Assembly (NCBI GenBank): GCA_024641855.1
Contig: JAHECG010000026.1
Span: forward strand, 1 to 32,574
Reading direction: 5' to 3'
Source: Betaproteobacteria bacterium
GTDB taxonomy: Bacteria > Pseudomonadota > Gammaproteobacteria > Burkholderiales > Thiobacteraceae
Length of the DNA stretch: 32,574 nucleotides
Part shown: positions 25,275-32,574 of the stretch, one piece after another
How the letters are laid out: each line of letters opens with the position of its first letter
Position numbering within the stretch: position 1 is the stretch's first letter
Position numbers and translations under genes: made by a program
The notes under the pieces: model-generated
The model's input: the letters and a program-made list of their open reading frames with translations, nothing else
What the model was told of the DNA's origin: nothing
Databases searched by the model: none

Positions 25275-26704
25275 GCCAACTGCCGTTGTGCGTCGATTGC
25301 GATGGCACACTGATCCGCACCGATTTGCTGCATGAGTCAATGTTCCGCTTGTTCAAGGAATCGCCGTTTTCCCTGTTGTCCGTGCCATTTTGGTGGATGC
25401 GCGGCAAAGCTTATCTCAAGCAAAAAATTGCCGAGCGCGTGAGTATCGATGCCGCTACGTTGCCTTACCACGAAGAGTTCTTAGCCTACCTGCAGCAGCA
25501 AAAGTCAGCGGGTCGTCAGCTGGTGTTGGCGACCGCCTCAGCCCGTCCATATGCAGAGGCAATTGCACAACATGTGCAATTGTTCGATGCGGTGCATGCC
25601 ACCGAGAATGGCGCCAATTTATCGAGCCAGCGCAAGGCTGAGCGGTTGGTGCAGTTGTATGGCGAGCGCGGCTTTGTCTATGCCGGCAACGCTAAGCCGG
25701 ATCTGCAAGTATGGAAGTGCGCCGCGAGCGCGATTCTGGTGGATACGCCGTCATCAGTCAGGCAGGAAGCGCGCGAACTGTGTAGCATCGAGCAGGAATT
25801 CGACTCGCACCGGCCATGGAGTGCTTATCTCAAGGCCATGCGTTTGCATCAATGGCTGAAAAATGTGCTGGTGATGGTGCCTTTGCTCGCCGCGCACCGC
25901 TTCACCGACATCGATTCTCTGGCGCAAGCAGGTTTGGCTTTTCTGGCTTATGGTCTCTGCGCTTCCAGCGTTTATTTGCTCAATGATTTATTGGATTTGC
26001 CGGCTGATCGGGCGCACCTGCGCAAGCGCAAGCGGCCCTTTGCCAGTGGCGATTTGCCCTTGCTGCAAGGGGCAATGCTAATTCCGTTGCTGTTGCTGGG
26101 GGCGGTTGGGATCGCGACGCTGTTACCAATTAAGTTTGCCTTGGTGTTGGGTGCGTATTATCTGACCACCTTGGCGTATTCGCTATGGCTCAAAAATCGC
26201 GTCATGGTTGATGTTATTTTATTGGCGGCACTGTATACCTTTCGCATTATCGCCGGTGCAGCCGCGACCGGCATCGAGCCTTCATTTTGGTTGCTGGCGT
26301 TTTCCATGTTCGTGTTTCTGAGTCTGGCCATGGTCAAGCGCTACGCCGAATTGCATGCAGTGTTGCAACAACATAAAACCACCGCCGCCGGGCGCGGGTA
26401 TCACGTCGACGATCTGCCTTTGCTGGCGAACATGGGTAGTGCCAGCGGCTACTTGTCGATATTGGTGATGGCCTTATTCGTGAACAGCGAGGACGTACAT
26501 AAGCTGTATGCACAGCCCACGCTGCTGTGGTTGGTGTTGCCCCTGTTGTTGTTTTGGATCAGTCGTATTTGGATGAAGACGCATCGCGGCGAAATGCATG
26601 ACGATCCAGTGGTGTTCGCAGCACGTGACCGCACCAGCTTGATCGTCGCCGGCTTGTGTGCCTTAGTATTCGGCGCGGCGAGCGGAGGAAGGTTATTGCC
26701 ATGA
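25271..26704 (+). CDS. HAD-UbiA fusion, polyprenyl-phosphate phosphoribose synthase-like
   Basis: Two-domain protein of 477 residues. Residues 1-180 are a HAD-type phosphatase: nucleophile Asp9 and Asp11 in CVDCDGTLIR, LATASARP as motif II, and YAGNAKPD (Asp144) as motif IV. Residues 185-477 are a UbiA-type membrane prenyltransferase with the first Asp-rich motif NDLLDLPADRAHLRKRKRP (238-256). That motif matches the NDxxDxxxDxxHxxKxxRP form of decaprenyl-phosphate 5-phosphoribosyltransferases. The second motif region is SLWLKNRVMVDVILLAALYTF. The likely reaction is transfer of phosphoribose from PRPP to a polyprenyl phosphate, with the HAD part removing the 5-phosphate. The ATG overlaps the preceding stop. 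Activity and lipid are inferred. Confidence 0.75.
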   Translation: MSQLPLCVDCDGTLIRTDLLHESMFRLFKESPFSLLSVPFWWMRGKAYLKQKIAERVSIDAATLPYHEEFLAYLQQQKSAGRQLVLATASARPYAEAIAQHVQLFDAVHATENGANLSSQRKAERLVQLYGERGFVYAGNAKPDLQVWKCAASAILVDTPSSVRQEARELCSIEQEFDSHRPWSAYLKAMRLHQWLKNVLVMVPLLAAHRFTDIDSLAQAGLAFLAYGLCASSVYLLNDLLDLPADRAHLRKRKRPFASGDLPLLQGAMLIPLLLLGAVGIATLLPIKFALVLGAYYLTTLAYSLWLKNRVMVDVILLAALYTFRIIAGAAATGIEPSFWLLAFSMFVFLSLAMVKRYAELHAVLQQHKTTAAGRGYHVDDLPLLANMGSASGYLSILVMALFVNSEDVHKLYAQPTLLWLVLPLLLFWISRIWMKTHRGEMHDDPVVFAARDRTSLIVAGLCALVFGAASGGRLLP

Positions 26705-28686
26705 GCACGTTACAATGGAAATTGAATCGTATGCGGGCGATGGGGTTGCCGGAAATTGGCTACCGTTTGCAGCAGACTTTCAAAGTGAAACTGGAAGCGC
26801 GTGGCATCGGTCGTGCCCAGGTACAACAACCACTTGCTGCGAGCGCGCAGGTCGGCTGGCTTAAAGCCTTGCCGGACGCAATTGCGCCACAGCCATACAT
26901 TACGGCAGCGACTCGCATTTTGGATGGGCGTTGGGATATCTTTTCGCTGCGCAATATTGAATTAGGTTTTCCGCCGAATTGGAATCGCCACCCGAAAACT
27001 GGTCATGAGCCACCGCTGCAATTCGGCAAGCAAATGAACTACCGTGACGCGTGTGTGGTCGGTGGCGCGATCAAGTATTTCTGGGAACCCAATCGCCACC
27101 TGGAGTTAGTGACGCTAGCGCAGGCGTTCCATCTCAGCAACGATATGCGTTATGCCGATGCTTGTCGGACATTACTGGATTCGTGGTTCGCGCAATGTCC
27201 CTATCCCCTCGGACTGAATTGGACCAGTTCACTGGAGCATGCAGTACGCCTCACCAATTGGACGGTGGCTTGGCATCTATTGGGTGGGGAACAAAGTCCG
27301 TTATTCGAAGGTGTAGAAGGTGCGGCATTCCGTCAGCGCTGGCTAAATTCTGTTTATCTGCATTGCCATTTCATTGCGGGTCAATTCTCACTCCACTCTT
27401 CCGCCAACAACCATTTGTTCGGCGAATATATGGGATTGTTTATTGCAGCATTGAATTGGCCGTGCTGGAAAGAAAGCGCGCGCTGGCGCGATGTGGCCAT
27501 GGTCGGATTGGAGAATGAGGCGCGCAAGCAGAACGCGCCAGATGGCGTGAACCGAGAACAGGCAACGTGGTATCACCACGAAGTCGCCGACATGATGCTG
27601 CTCTGTGGCTTGTTTGGGCGCGCTAATGGCTATGAATTCAGCGCAAGATTCTGGACACGTTTGGAAGCAATGTTGACTTTTATCGCCGCGATCATGGATG
27701 TAGCCGGCCAAGTCCCGATGATCGGTGACGCCGACGATGCAGTGATGGTGCGTTTTTCGCGTGAGTCTGATTTTAATCCTTATCGCTCTTTGCTCGCCAC
27801 CGGCGCGGTGTTGTTTGCACGTACTGATTTTGCAGCCAAGGCGCAGCGTTGCGACGATAAGACGCGTTGGTTGTTGGGAGAGTCAGCTAACGGTATATTT
27901 GAGCAGTTGAAGCAGCCGAATCGTGAGCGACCGGCAACCCGTCTCGCGTTTGCCGAGGGTGGGTATTTCATTCTCGGTGACCATTTGGATACACCGGAAG
28001 AGATTCGTTTAGTGATCGATGCCGGCCCGCTCGGTTATTTGTCCATCGCCGCGCATGGCCACGCCGATGCATTAGCTTTTACCTTATCGGTGGCTGGGTG
28101 CGAAATCCTGATCGATCCTGGTACTTATGCTTACCACACGCAAAAAGTTTGGCGCGATTACTTTCGTGGTACGGCTGCGCACAATACCGTACGCATCGAT
28201 GGCAGGGACCAGTCTGAAATCGGCGGCAATTTCATGTGGATGCGCAAGGCCAATGCTTCCAGGGTCGAGTGGCAATGTAACGGGGAAATCGAACAATTCT
28301 CCGGCGAACACGATGGCTATACGCGATTGGCTGATCCAGTGCGGCATCGGCGTAGCATTCGCATGGAAAAAGCAACACGGCAAATTCGGGTGCGGGACAG
28401 CCTCCATTGTGTTGCTGAGCATGCAGTGGAATTGCACTGGCATTTCAGTGAAGCTTGTGTAGTCTCGACGCTGGAACGTCGGGTGGTCGCGCGGCACCAA
28501 GGCGTTACTGTGGAGATGTCCATGCCCAATACCGACTGGGTGCCGAATCTTGTGCGCGGTCAAGAAAATCCGCCGCTCGGCTGGGTGTCGCGTCATTTTG
28601 ATGAAAAAGCACCTACAACCACCATTGTGTGGAGTGGCAATATCAGTGGTCGAATCATGCTTGAAACCGAGATTAAGCTTTCATAG
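26701..28686 (+). CDS. Heparinase II/III family protein, no signal peptide
   Basis: Protein of 661 residues of the heparinase II/III fold. The start ATG at 26701 overlaps the preceding stop (ATGA); an earlier in-frame ATG within that gene is rejected. An N-terminal helical stretch (MRAMGLPEIGYRLQQTFKVK) precedes an alpha-toroid (about 90-370) with ANNHLFGEYMGLFIAALNWP and NREQATWYHHEVADM. The beta domain has AAHGHADALAFTLSVAG (about 448-464), ILIDPGTYAYH and GTAAHNTVRIDG. No signal peptide is seen, unlike the lyase at 21451, so it acts in the cytosol or leaves by another route. Proteins like this are common in EPS loci, where their role is not settled. Substrate unknown. Confidence 0.82.
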   Translation: MSTLQWKLNRMRAMGLPEIGYRLQQTFKVKLEARGIGRAQVQQPLAASAQVGWLKALPDAIAPQPYITAATRILDGRWDIFSLRNIELGFPPNWNRHPKTGHEPPLQFGKQMNYRDACVVGGAIKYFWEPNRHLELVTLAQAFHLSNDMRYADACRTLLDSWFAQCPYPLGLNWTSSLEHAVRLTNWTVAWHLLGGEQSPLFEGVEGAAFRQRWLNSVYLHCHFIAGQFSLHSSANNHLFGEYMGLFIAALNWPCWKESARWRDVAMVGLENEARKQNAPDGVNREQATWYHHEVADMMLLCGLFGRANGYEFSARFWTRLEAMLTFIAAIMDVAGQVPMIGDADDAVMVRFSRESDFNPYRSLLATGAVLFARTDFAAKAQRCDDKTRWLLGESANGIFEQLKQPNRERPATRLAFAEGGYFILGDHLDTPEEIRLVIDAGPLGYLSIAAHGHADALAFTLSVAGCEILIDPGTYAYHTQKVWRDYFRGTAAHNTVRIDGRDQSEIGGNFMWMRKANASRVEWQCNGEIEQFSGEHDGYTRLADPVRHRRSIRMEKATRQIRVRDSLHCVAEHAVELHWHFSEACVVSTLERRVVARHQGVTVEMSMPNTDWVPNLVRGQENPPLGWVSRHFDEKAPTTTIVWSGNISGRIMLETEIKLS

Positions 28687-28871
28687 TAAATCTGTGAGTA
28701 CAGCGTGCAGTCTCCGATGGAGCCATGCCCCGATTCATTAGATAGTCATGTTCAGAACGTAAGTTATCCCTGGCAATTTAAAAATCCGGCAAGGCTCGCC
28801 AAGCCGAATCGTCAACCGCGCGCAAATGCGTGCTCGTATCCGCTGACCGGATACGGTCGGGGAGATCCACC
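28687..28871. promoter_or_regulatory. Intergenic region before the phosphoesterase
   Basis: These 185 bases hold a nested imperfect hairpin (CGGC, AA, GGC, TC, GCC, AA, GCCG at 28787-28806) and a 5-bp hairpin GACCG/CGGTC at 28845-28858, just before the GGGGAG ribosome site of the next gene. It probably ends the EPS transcript and holds a promoter, but I could not identify its boxes. Confidence 0.35.
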
Positions 28872-30749
28872 ATGAAAAAATTGATGCAGTGTTCGATCGC
28901 GGTTGCTGCCGCGTTTTCCAGTCTGGTTGTGCAGGCCGCGGCGCCAGTCGACCGGACGACGACCCCGATCAAACATGTGATCGTCGTCATTGGCGAGAAT
29001 GTTACGTTTGATACCTTATTCGGCGCCTATGCACCGCCTGCGGGGCAGTCGATTTTGAATTTGCGCTCCCAGGGCATCATCAATGGCGATGGCGCGCCAG
29101 GGCCGAATTACGCTAAAGCCGTGCAGCGCCTTGGCAGCAATCGGCTGGGTCGATACACCGTCGATCCGCTGCGTCTCGAACCTTATGCCAACTTGCCGCA
29201 ACCCTTGCTCACCGGCGTGTACAACCCGCAAACGCTGCAATTGTTCGGCAATATTCCCGATGCGCGCTTTGCCGGCTTGCACGCGAACGGCCCATTTCAA
29301 ATTACCAAATTCATCAACTACAACGATGCCACCGCGGCGACCGGCGATCCGGTGCATCGGTTTTTCCAGATGTGGCAACAGACCTCAGGCACCAACCGGC
29401 GGCTCGAACTGTTTACCTGGGTCGCCACAACCGTCGGCCAAGGCGGCGACACCCCCGGTGTAACGCCAGGCAATCCCGGACAGGGCGGCGAACTCATGGG
29501 CTTTTTCAATATGGCGACTGGCGATGCGCCGATCTTCAAATCCTTGGCCGAACAATATGCCATCAGCGATAATTATCACCAGTCCATCATGGGCGGCACC
29601 GGTGCGAATTTCTTTTCCATCGCGACTGGCGACGTGGCGGTGTACAACGAGAATGGACAGTTGGCGCCCCCGCCTGCCAATCAAATCGAAAATCCAGATC
29701 CGCTGCCCAGAACGCCGAATTTTTATATCCGGGATGGCTATGCCGGCGGCTCCTACGTGAATTGCTCGGACCCGGCGCAACCCGGTGTTGGCGAAATTCT
29801 CGACGTGCTGGAAAAGCACGAACGCCGCAGCAACTGTGCGCCTGGCGCGTATTACCTGGTGAACAATTACGATACGCCGTTTACCCTGAATGGCAGCCCC
29901 AAAACGCTTGGCCCGGATAAATTCGTTTACCCGCCGCAGCAGGTGCCGACCATCGGCGAAGCGCTCTCGGCAAACCAAGTCGGCTGGAAGTGGTATACCG
30001 GCGGTCGCGATGCGGCGGATGTGACCGGTGATGCACTGTATGCTTTGATCCGCAGTATTGTTGAACTGCAAGTGCCTAACGGCACACCGTCGGCGGTCAT
30101 CGATGCGATTGCTTTTTCGCAGACGCAACCGCTGCTCTACAACAGCATCGGCGACCCGCACAATGCCTCGTCCACAGTGGTCGGCGGCCCGCTCAAGAGT
30201 AACTTGAAGGGCCTCGCCACCATGTATCAGGATATTGCCGGCAACACGCTACCGGCAGTGTCTTTTGTAGTGCCCAAGAATTTGGATAGCGGCCATCCTG
30301 GATATTCAACCCCACACAGCTATGAATTGTTCGTCAGCGATTTAGTGCAACGCGTGCAAGCTAATCCTTCGCTGTGGAAAGATACCGCCATCTTGGTGAC
30401 GACGGACGAAGGGGGCGGATATTTCGACAGCGGATCAATCCAGAATATCGATTTTTTTGGGGATGGCCCGCGTATTCCGTTTATCGCGATCTCGCCTTAT
30501 GCGAAGCATGGACATATCGATCACACCTACTACGATCACGCATCAATACTCAAATTCATCGAGCGCAATTGGAAGTTGCGCCCGTTGTCCAAGCGTAGCC
30601 GCGACAATTTGCCCAACCCCGTGGCGCACAAACGCAATCCGTATCAGCCGCGCAATGCGCCAGCGGTGGGCGACCTGATGAATCTGTTCGAGTTTGACGC
30701 GAAGAACGAACACGCGCACGACGCGTCTGAATCGGGGCAGCACAAATAA
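28872..30749 (+). CDS. Secreted phosphoesterase family protein (phospholipase C/acid phosphatase-like)
   Basis: Exported phosphoesterase of 625 residues, of the phospholipase C/AcpA-like family. The ATG at 28872 has GGGGAG about eight bases upstream and gives a clear signal peptide, MKKLMQCSIAVAAAFSSLVV then QAAA; an in-frame upstream ATG lacks this form and is rejected. The catalytic domain starts with IKHVIVVIGENVTFDTLFG (about 33-51), the family's metal and nucleophile region, and ends with TTDEGGGYFDSG (about 509-520) and ISPYAKHGHIDHTYYDHAS. The protein hydrolyses phosphate mono- or diesters in the periplasm or outside; lipid cleavage is possible. It has its own intergenic regions and a higher GC than the EPS genes, so it is probably not part of the EPS operon. 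Confidence 0.83.
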   Translation: MKKLMQCSIAVAAAFSSLVVQAAAPVDRTTTPIKHVIVVIGENVTFDTLFGAYAPPAGQSILNLRSQGIINGDGAPGPNYAKAVQRLGSNRLGRYTVDPLRLEPYANLPQPLLTGVYNPQTLQLFGNIPDARFAGLHANGPFQITKFINYNDATAATGDPVHRFFQMWQQTSGTNRRLELFTWVATTVGQGGDTPGVTPGNPGQGGELMGFFNMATGDAPIFKSLAEQYAISDNYHQSIMGGTGANFFSIATGDVAVYNENGQLAPPPANQIENPDPLPRTPNFYIRDGYAGGSYVNCSDPAQPGVGEILDVLEKHERRSNCAPGAYYLVNNYDTPFTLNGSPKTLGPDKFVYPPQQVPTIGEALSANQVGWKWYTGGRDAADVTGDALYALIRSIVELQVPNGTPSAVIDAIAFSQTQPLLYNSIGDPHNASSTVVGGPLKSNLKGLATMYQDIAGNTLPAVSFVVPKNLDSGHPGYSTPHSYELFVSDLVQRVQANPSLWKDTAILVTTDEGGGYFDSGSIQNIDFFGDGPRIPFIAISPYAKHGHIDHTYYDHASILKFIERNWKLRPLSKRSRDNLPNPVAHKRNPYQPRNAPAVGDLMNLFEFDAKNEHAHDASESGQHK

Positions 30750-30797
30750 ACGTAGATAGCAGTAGCGGTTGCAATATCTTTGCAATCTTTGCGCCGT

Positions 30798-30822
30798 AGC
30801 GTGGCTAAATTCTAGCCACGCT
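30798..30822. terminator. Strong hairpin before the second exosortase gene
   Basis: AGCGTGGCTA, five bases, TAGCCACGCT: a perfect 10-bp stem. There is no T run after it on the plus strand. It ends 10 bases before the ATG at 30833, where a ribosome site would be, so it may act as a terminator/attenuator for the phosphoesterase transcript or limit translation of the exosortase gene. Confidence 0.5.
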
Positions 30823-30832
30823 GCATTGTGCC

Positions 30833-31414
30833 ATGTTTCCGACTTCCAACGGTGTTGCCTATTATTCGACTGATCCCGCGCTCACCCGGAGTTGGGGAAA
30901 ACCACGGCCCTTGTGGTTGCAGGCGCTGCTATTCGGGTTAGTTTTCTTGCTGTTGCAGGTCGGCTACGGCGCCGTGCGCGGCACCTGGGTCGAACATCTG
31001 GTGATCGATACGATGACGGTTAAAACCGCTGCATGGTCGATTCTGAGCGTTACGCCCGAGGTGGCCGTGGAAGCCTTCGGCACCCGACTCAAAGCCCCAG
31101 GGGGCGGTATCAATATCGTCAATGGTTGCGAGGGGACGGAAGTCCTATTCTTGCTCTATGCCGCATTCGCGTCGGCAGCTTTGTCCTGGCGTGCGCGTAT
31201 GGGGGGTGCGCTGTTCGGCTCGCTGCTGGTCTTCGTGCTGAATCAAGGGCGCATCTTGGCGCTGTTCTACGCTTATCGATCGGACAAGGCCTTGTTCGAC
31301 TTGCTGCACGGCACGGTAGCACCGCTGCTGTTAATTGCGTGCAGCGCTTTGTTTTTCCTGTTTTGGCTTCAGCGTTTTGGCACGCCCTTAGCGCCACACA
31401 ACAGCGGTGAGTAA
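30833..31414 (+). CDS. Short exosortase-family transpeptidase (XrtM-like)
   Basis: Small membrane protein of 193 residues of the exosortase/archaeosortase family. The Cys-Arg-His set is intact: Cys99 in IVNGCEGTEVLFLLYA, Arg140 in LNQGRILALFYAYR, and His159 in LFDLLHGTVAPLLL. Helices are about 29-46, 100-118, 124-138, 139-148 and 160-180. Apart from this core it has only a short N-terminal extension, much shorter than the XrtB-type protein at 4001. The pattern recalls the XrtM group, but I could not verify the subtype. It should process C-terminal sorting tails of secreted proteins. Its end overlaps the next gene by eight bases (GTGAGTAA). No clear ribosome site is visible; a hairpin occupies that place. 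Confidence 0.75.
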   Translation: MFPTSNGVAYYSTDPALTRSWGKPRPLWLQALLFGLVFLLLQVGYGAVRGTWVEHLVIDTMTVKTAAWSILSVTPEVAVEAFGTRLKAPGGGINIVNGCEGTEVLFLLYAAFASAALSWRARMGGALFGSLLVFVLNQGRILALFYAYRSDKALFDLLHGTVAPLLLIACSALFFLFWLQRFGTPLAPHNSGE

Positions 31415-32009
31415 AGTCATTCTCCGCTTTGCGCTCGCGCTCGCGGCGCTGCTGGTGCTCAGCCAGGTTTACGCGACACGCTTCACCGAAACACTGCTGC
31501 CGGTATTTCGCTGGGAAATTACGCAACTCGACGACAACTACCGCGTACTCGATCTAACCCTGAGCCGGCAAGGCGCGGACAGCGTGGTGCGCTTGGAAGT
31601 CGGATTGGCGCAGGCAATAGTCATCGGCGGTCGTGCGCTCTTGCCCGATCCACAGGCGCGCGCGAATGTCAGCACCCTCGCCGGGAGCATCACGCAACCG
31701 GCCATCTTGGCGCTGGCCTTGATCGTCGCATGGCCAACTCGCAGGGCAGGTATCGAATACCCAGTGCGGATTGTGATCGCGTGCACCTGTATCGCCGTGG
31801 TGATATTGGCGGACGTCCCGTTCGTGCTGTGGGGCGAGTTGTGGGATATCCACGTCTCCGCGCTAGAGCCCAATCGCTTCTCGCCGCTGCTGCTGTGGAA
31901 AAACTTCCTGCAAGGCGGCGGGCGTTTTGTGCTGGGCTTGGGTGTGGGAGTGCTGGCGGTGGTTGTGGGGCAGGGGTTGGTCGCGCGTGAACCGCGACCG
32001 AATCCATAG
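31407..32009 (+). CDS. Exosortase-linked membrane protein of unknown function
   Basis: Membrane protein of 200 residues that I do not recognise. It starts at a GTG that overlaps the exosortase stop. A signal-anchor-like TM1 (about 4-22) leads to a predicted periplasmic domain (about 25-93, with RWEITQLDDNYRVLDLTLSR). Three further helices follow at about 96-110, 119-142 and 173-192. The tight overlap with the short exosortase suggests a partner, perhaps in a role like that of EpsI for larger exosortases (one small periplasmic domain tethered to the membrane), though no sequence motif of EpsI is seen. The region is GC-rich, like its neighbours. Confidence 0.6.
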   Translation: MSKVILRFALALAALLVLSQVYATRFTETLLPVFRWEITQLDDNYRVLDLTLSRQGADSVVRLEVGLAQAIVIGGRALLPDPQARANVSTLAGSITQPAILALALIVAWPTRRAGIEYPVRIVIACTCIAVVILADVPFVLWGELWDIHVSALEPNRFSPLLLWKNFLQGGGRFVLGLGVGVLAVVVGQGLVAREPRPNP

Positions 32010-32110
32010 CTCGAACGGGCCATGCATTTGGTATACCGCGCACTTTCATTTGTCATGTTCATCGCTTAGCCTTCCTAAACGATAAAAGTGAAAAGTTGCG
32101 GGAGGGAACC

Positions 32111-32574
32111 ATGCGCGCCGTCGGTATTGTATGTTTGCTTGCATTTACGTTGGCGCCGTCTATTGGCGCGTATGCCACAACGCTCGACACGGCGCGGTCC
32201 AAGGCGTTTGCTTACTTGATTGCGAATCAACGCGGCGACGGATCGTGGAGCAGCGGTGCGGGTGGTTTGGATGTTCAAGCCACCAGTGCCGCGATTGAAG
32301 CTTTCCAGGGTTCGGGCCTGCGCAAATCGCCGCAATTTTCCACGGCCGTGTCTTGGCTCAACAACGCCGAGACCGGGAGCACCGATGCCAGCGCGCGCCG
32401 CATCAATGCGCTGGTACTGGCGGGCGTCCCCGTTACCGATGCCGCAACCCAGTTAAAAGACGAGCGCAACACCGCGGTGGTGCTCAGCGGCAATGTCACC
32501 ACCGGGGTCGGCACTTGGGGCAGTTACGCCGGACACGGCATCTCCTTTGCCGACACGGCTTTAGGCTACAGTGC
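32111..32574 (+). CDS. Secreted alpha-toroid protein (prenyltransferase/squalene-cyclase repeats), 5' part
   Basis: The first 154 codons of a gene that continues past the window. The ATG at 32111 is preceded by GGAGGG with good spacing. Residues 1-22 form a signal peptide (MRAVGIVCLLAFTLAPSIGA, cut near AYA-TT). The mature part begins with helical repeats of the prenyltransferase/squalene-oxidase type: AFAYLIANQRGDGSWSS (about 32-48) with the QxxxGSW core, then DVQATSAAIEAFQGSG, an SWLNN helix, and VGTWGSYAGHG before the end. Such secreted toroids do not cyclise terpenes as a rule; binding of protein or polysaccharide is possible. It follows the exosortase pair by 101 bases and is the obvious candidate substrate, but its C-terminus is not visible. 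Confidence 0.7.
   Translation, partial: MRAVGIVCLLAFTLAPSIGAYATTLDTARSKAFAYLIANQRGDGSWSSGAGGLDVQATSAAIEAFQGSGLRKSPQFSTAVSWLNNAETGSTDASARRINALVLAGVPVTDAATQLKDERNTAVVLSGNVTTGVGTWGSYAGHGISFADTALGYS

Noticed and set aside
28084-28596. 170-codon minus-strand reading frame within the second lyase gene
   Set aside because: Opposite-strand shadow of the conserved heparinase II/III beta domain; no recognisable protein features.
29385-30161. 258-codon minus-strand reading frame within the phosphoesterase gene
   Set aside because: It is a shadow of a GC-rich, well-recognised plus-strand gene; its Arg/His/Ile-rich translation shows no domain, signal or ribosome site.
1-32574. CRISPR array, insertion sequence, integrase or toxin-antitoxin pair
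   Set aside because: No regularly spaced repeats, transposase, recombinase or small paired ORFs with recognisable features were found.

Overview
The window is a Gram-negative, most likely betaproteobacterial, chromosomal segment dominated by one large exopolysaccharide (EPS) locus. The clue to lineage is the gene set epsE-epsF-epsG-exosortase-epsI, the arrangement known from exosortase B (XrtB) / methanolan-type EPS loci. That assignment rests on recalled protein families and gene order, not on a database search. No insertion sequence, CRISPR array, rRNA or complete tRNA is visible.

Layout: (1) 3-182 is the tail of a Kef-type Na+/H+ antiporter. (2) 257-301 (minus) is a 45-nt 3' fragment of a tRNA-Val(CAC), cut in the anticodon loop and keeping CCA. 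This is the form of an integration (att) scar, and its orientation predicts an island extending to the right. (3) 302-845 is a noncoding leader with a CRP-type inverted repeat and a perfect palindrome. (4) 846-14214 is a tightly packed plus-strand block: export protein EpsE, chain-length protein EpsF, kinase EpsG, exosortase XrtB/EpsH, EpsI, a Wzy-like polymerase, a GT4 glycosyltransferase, a Wzx-like flippase, a formyltransferase-like/GINT1-like fusion, another GT4, a methyltransferase and a serine-acetyltransferase-like acyltransferase. (5) 14328-15701 is the only minus-strand gene, a GT-C membrane glycosyltransferase. (6) 15933-23793 holds a PaaK/CapK-like adenylate-forming enzyme, two GT4 enzymes, an AsnB-type amidotransferase and a secreted heparinase II/III-type lyase. 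(7) 23865-28686 holds a second GT-C-like membrane protein, a HAD-UbiA fusion resembling decaprenyl-phosphate phosphoribose synthase, and a second heparinase II/III-type protein. (8) 28872-30749 is a secreted phosphoesterase. (9) 30833-32574 is a separate, more GC-rich set: a short second exosortase-family protein (XrtM-like), a 4-TM companion, and the start of a secreted alpha-toroid (prenyltransferase/squalene-cyclase repeat) protein that runs off the window.

How it works together (inference): lipid-linked repeat units are built by the GT4 enzymes, decorated by methyl, acyl and amido transfer, flipped by the Wzx-like protein, polymerised by the Wzy-like protein under EpsF/EpsG control, and passed across the periplasm by EpsE. 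The HAD-UbiA enzyme could supply a polyprenyl-phosphate pentose to the two GT-C enzymes. The lyases would trim or turn over polymer. Not visible here are an initiating phosphoglycosyltransferase, an outer-membrane beta-barrel for export, sugar-nucleotide genes, or any protein with a PEP-CTERM-like tail, so parts of the system must lie elsewhere.

The most interesting candidate for a poorly described system is the compact exosortase + companion + secreted alpha-toroid protein at the right end.
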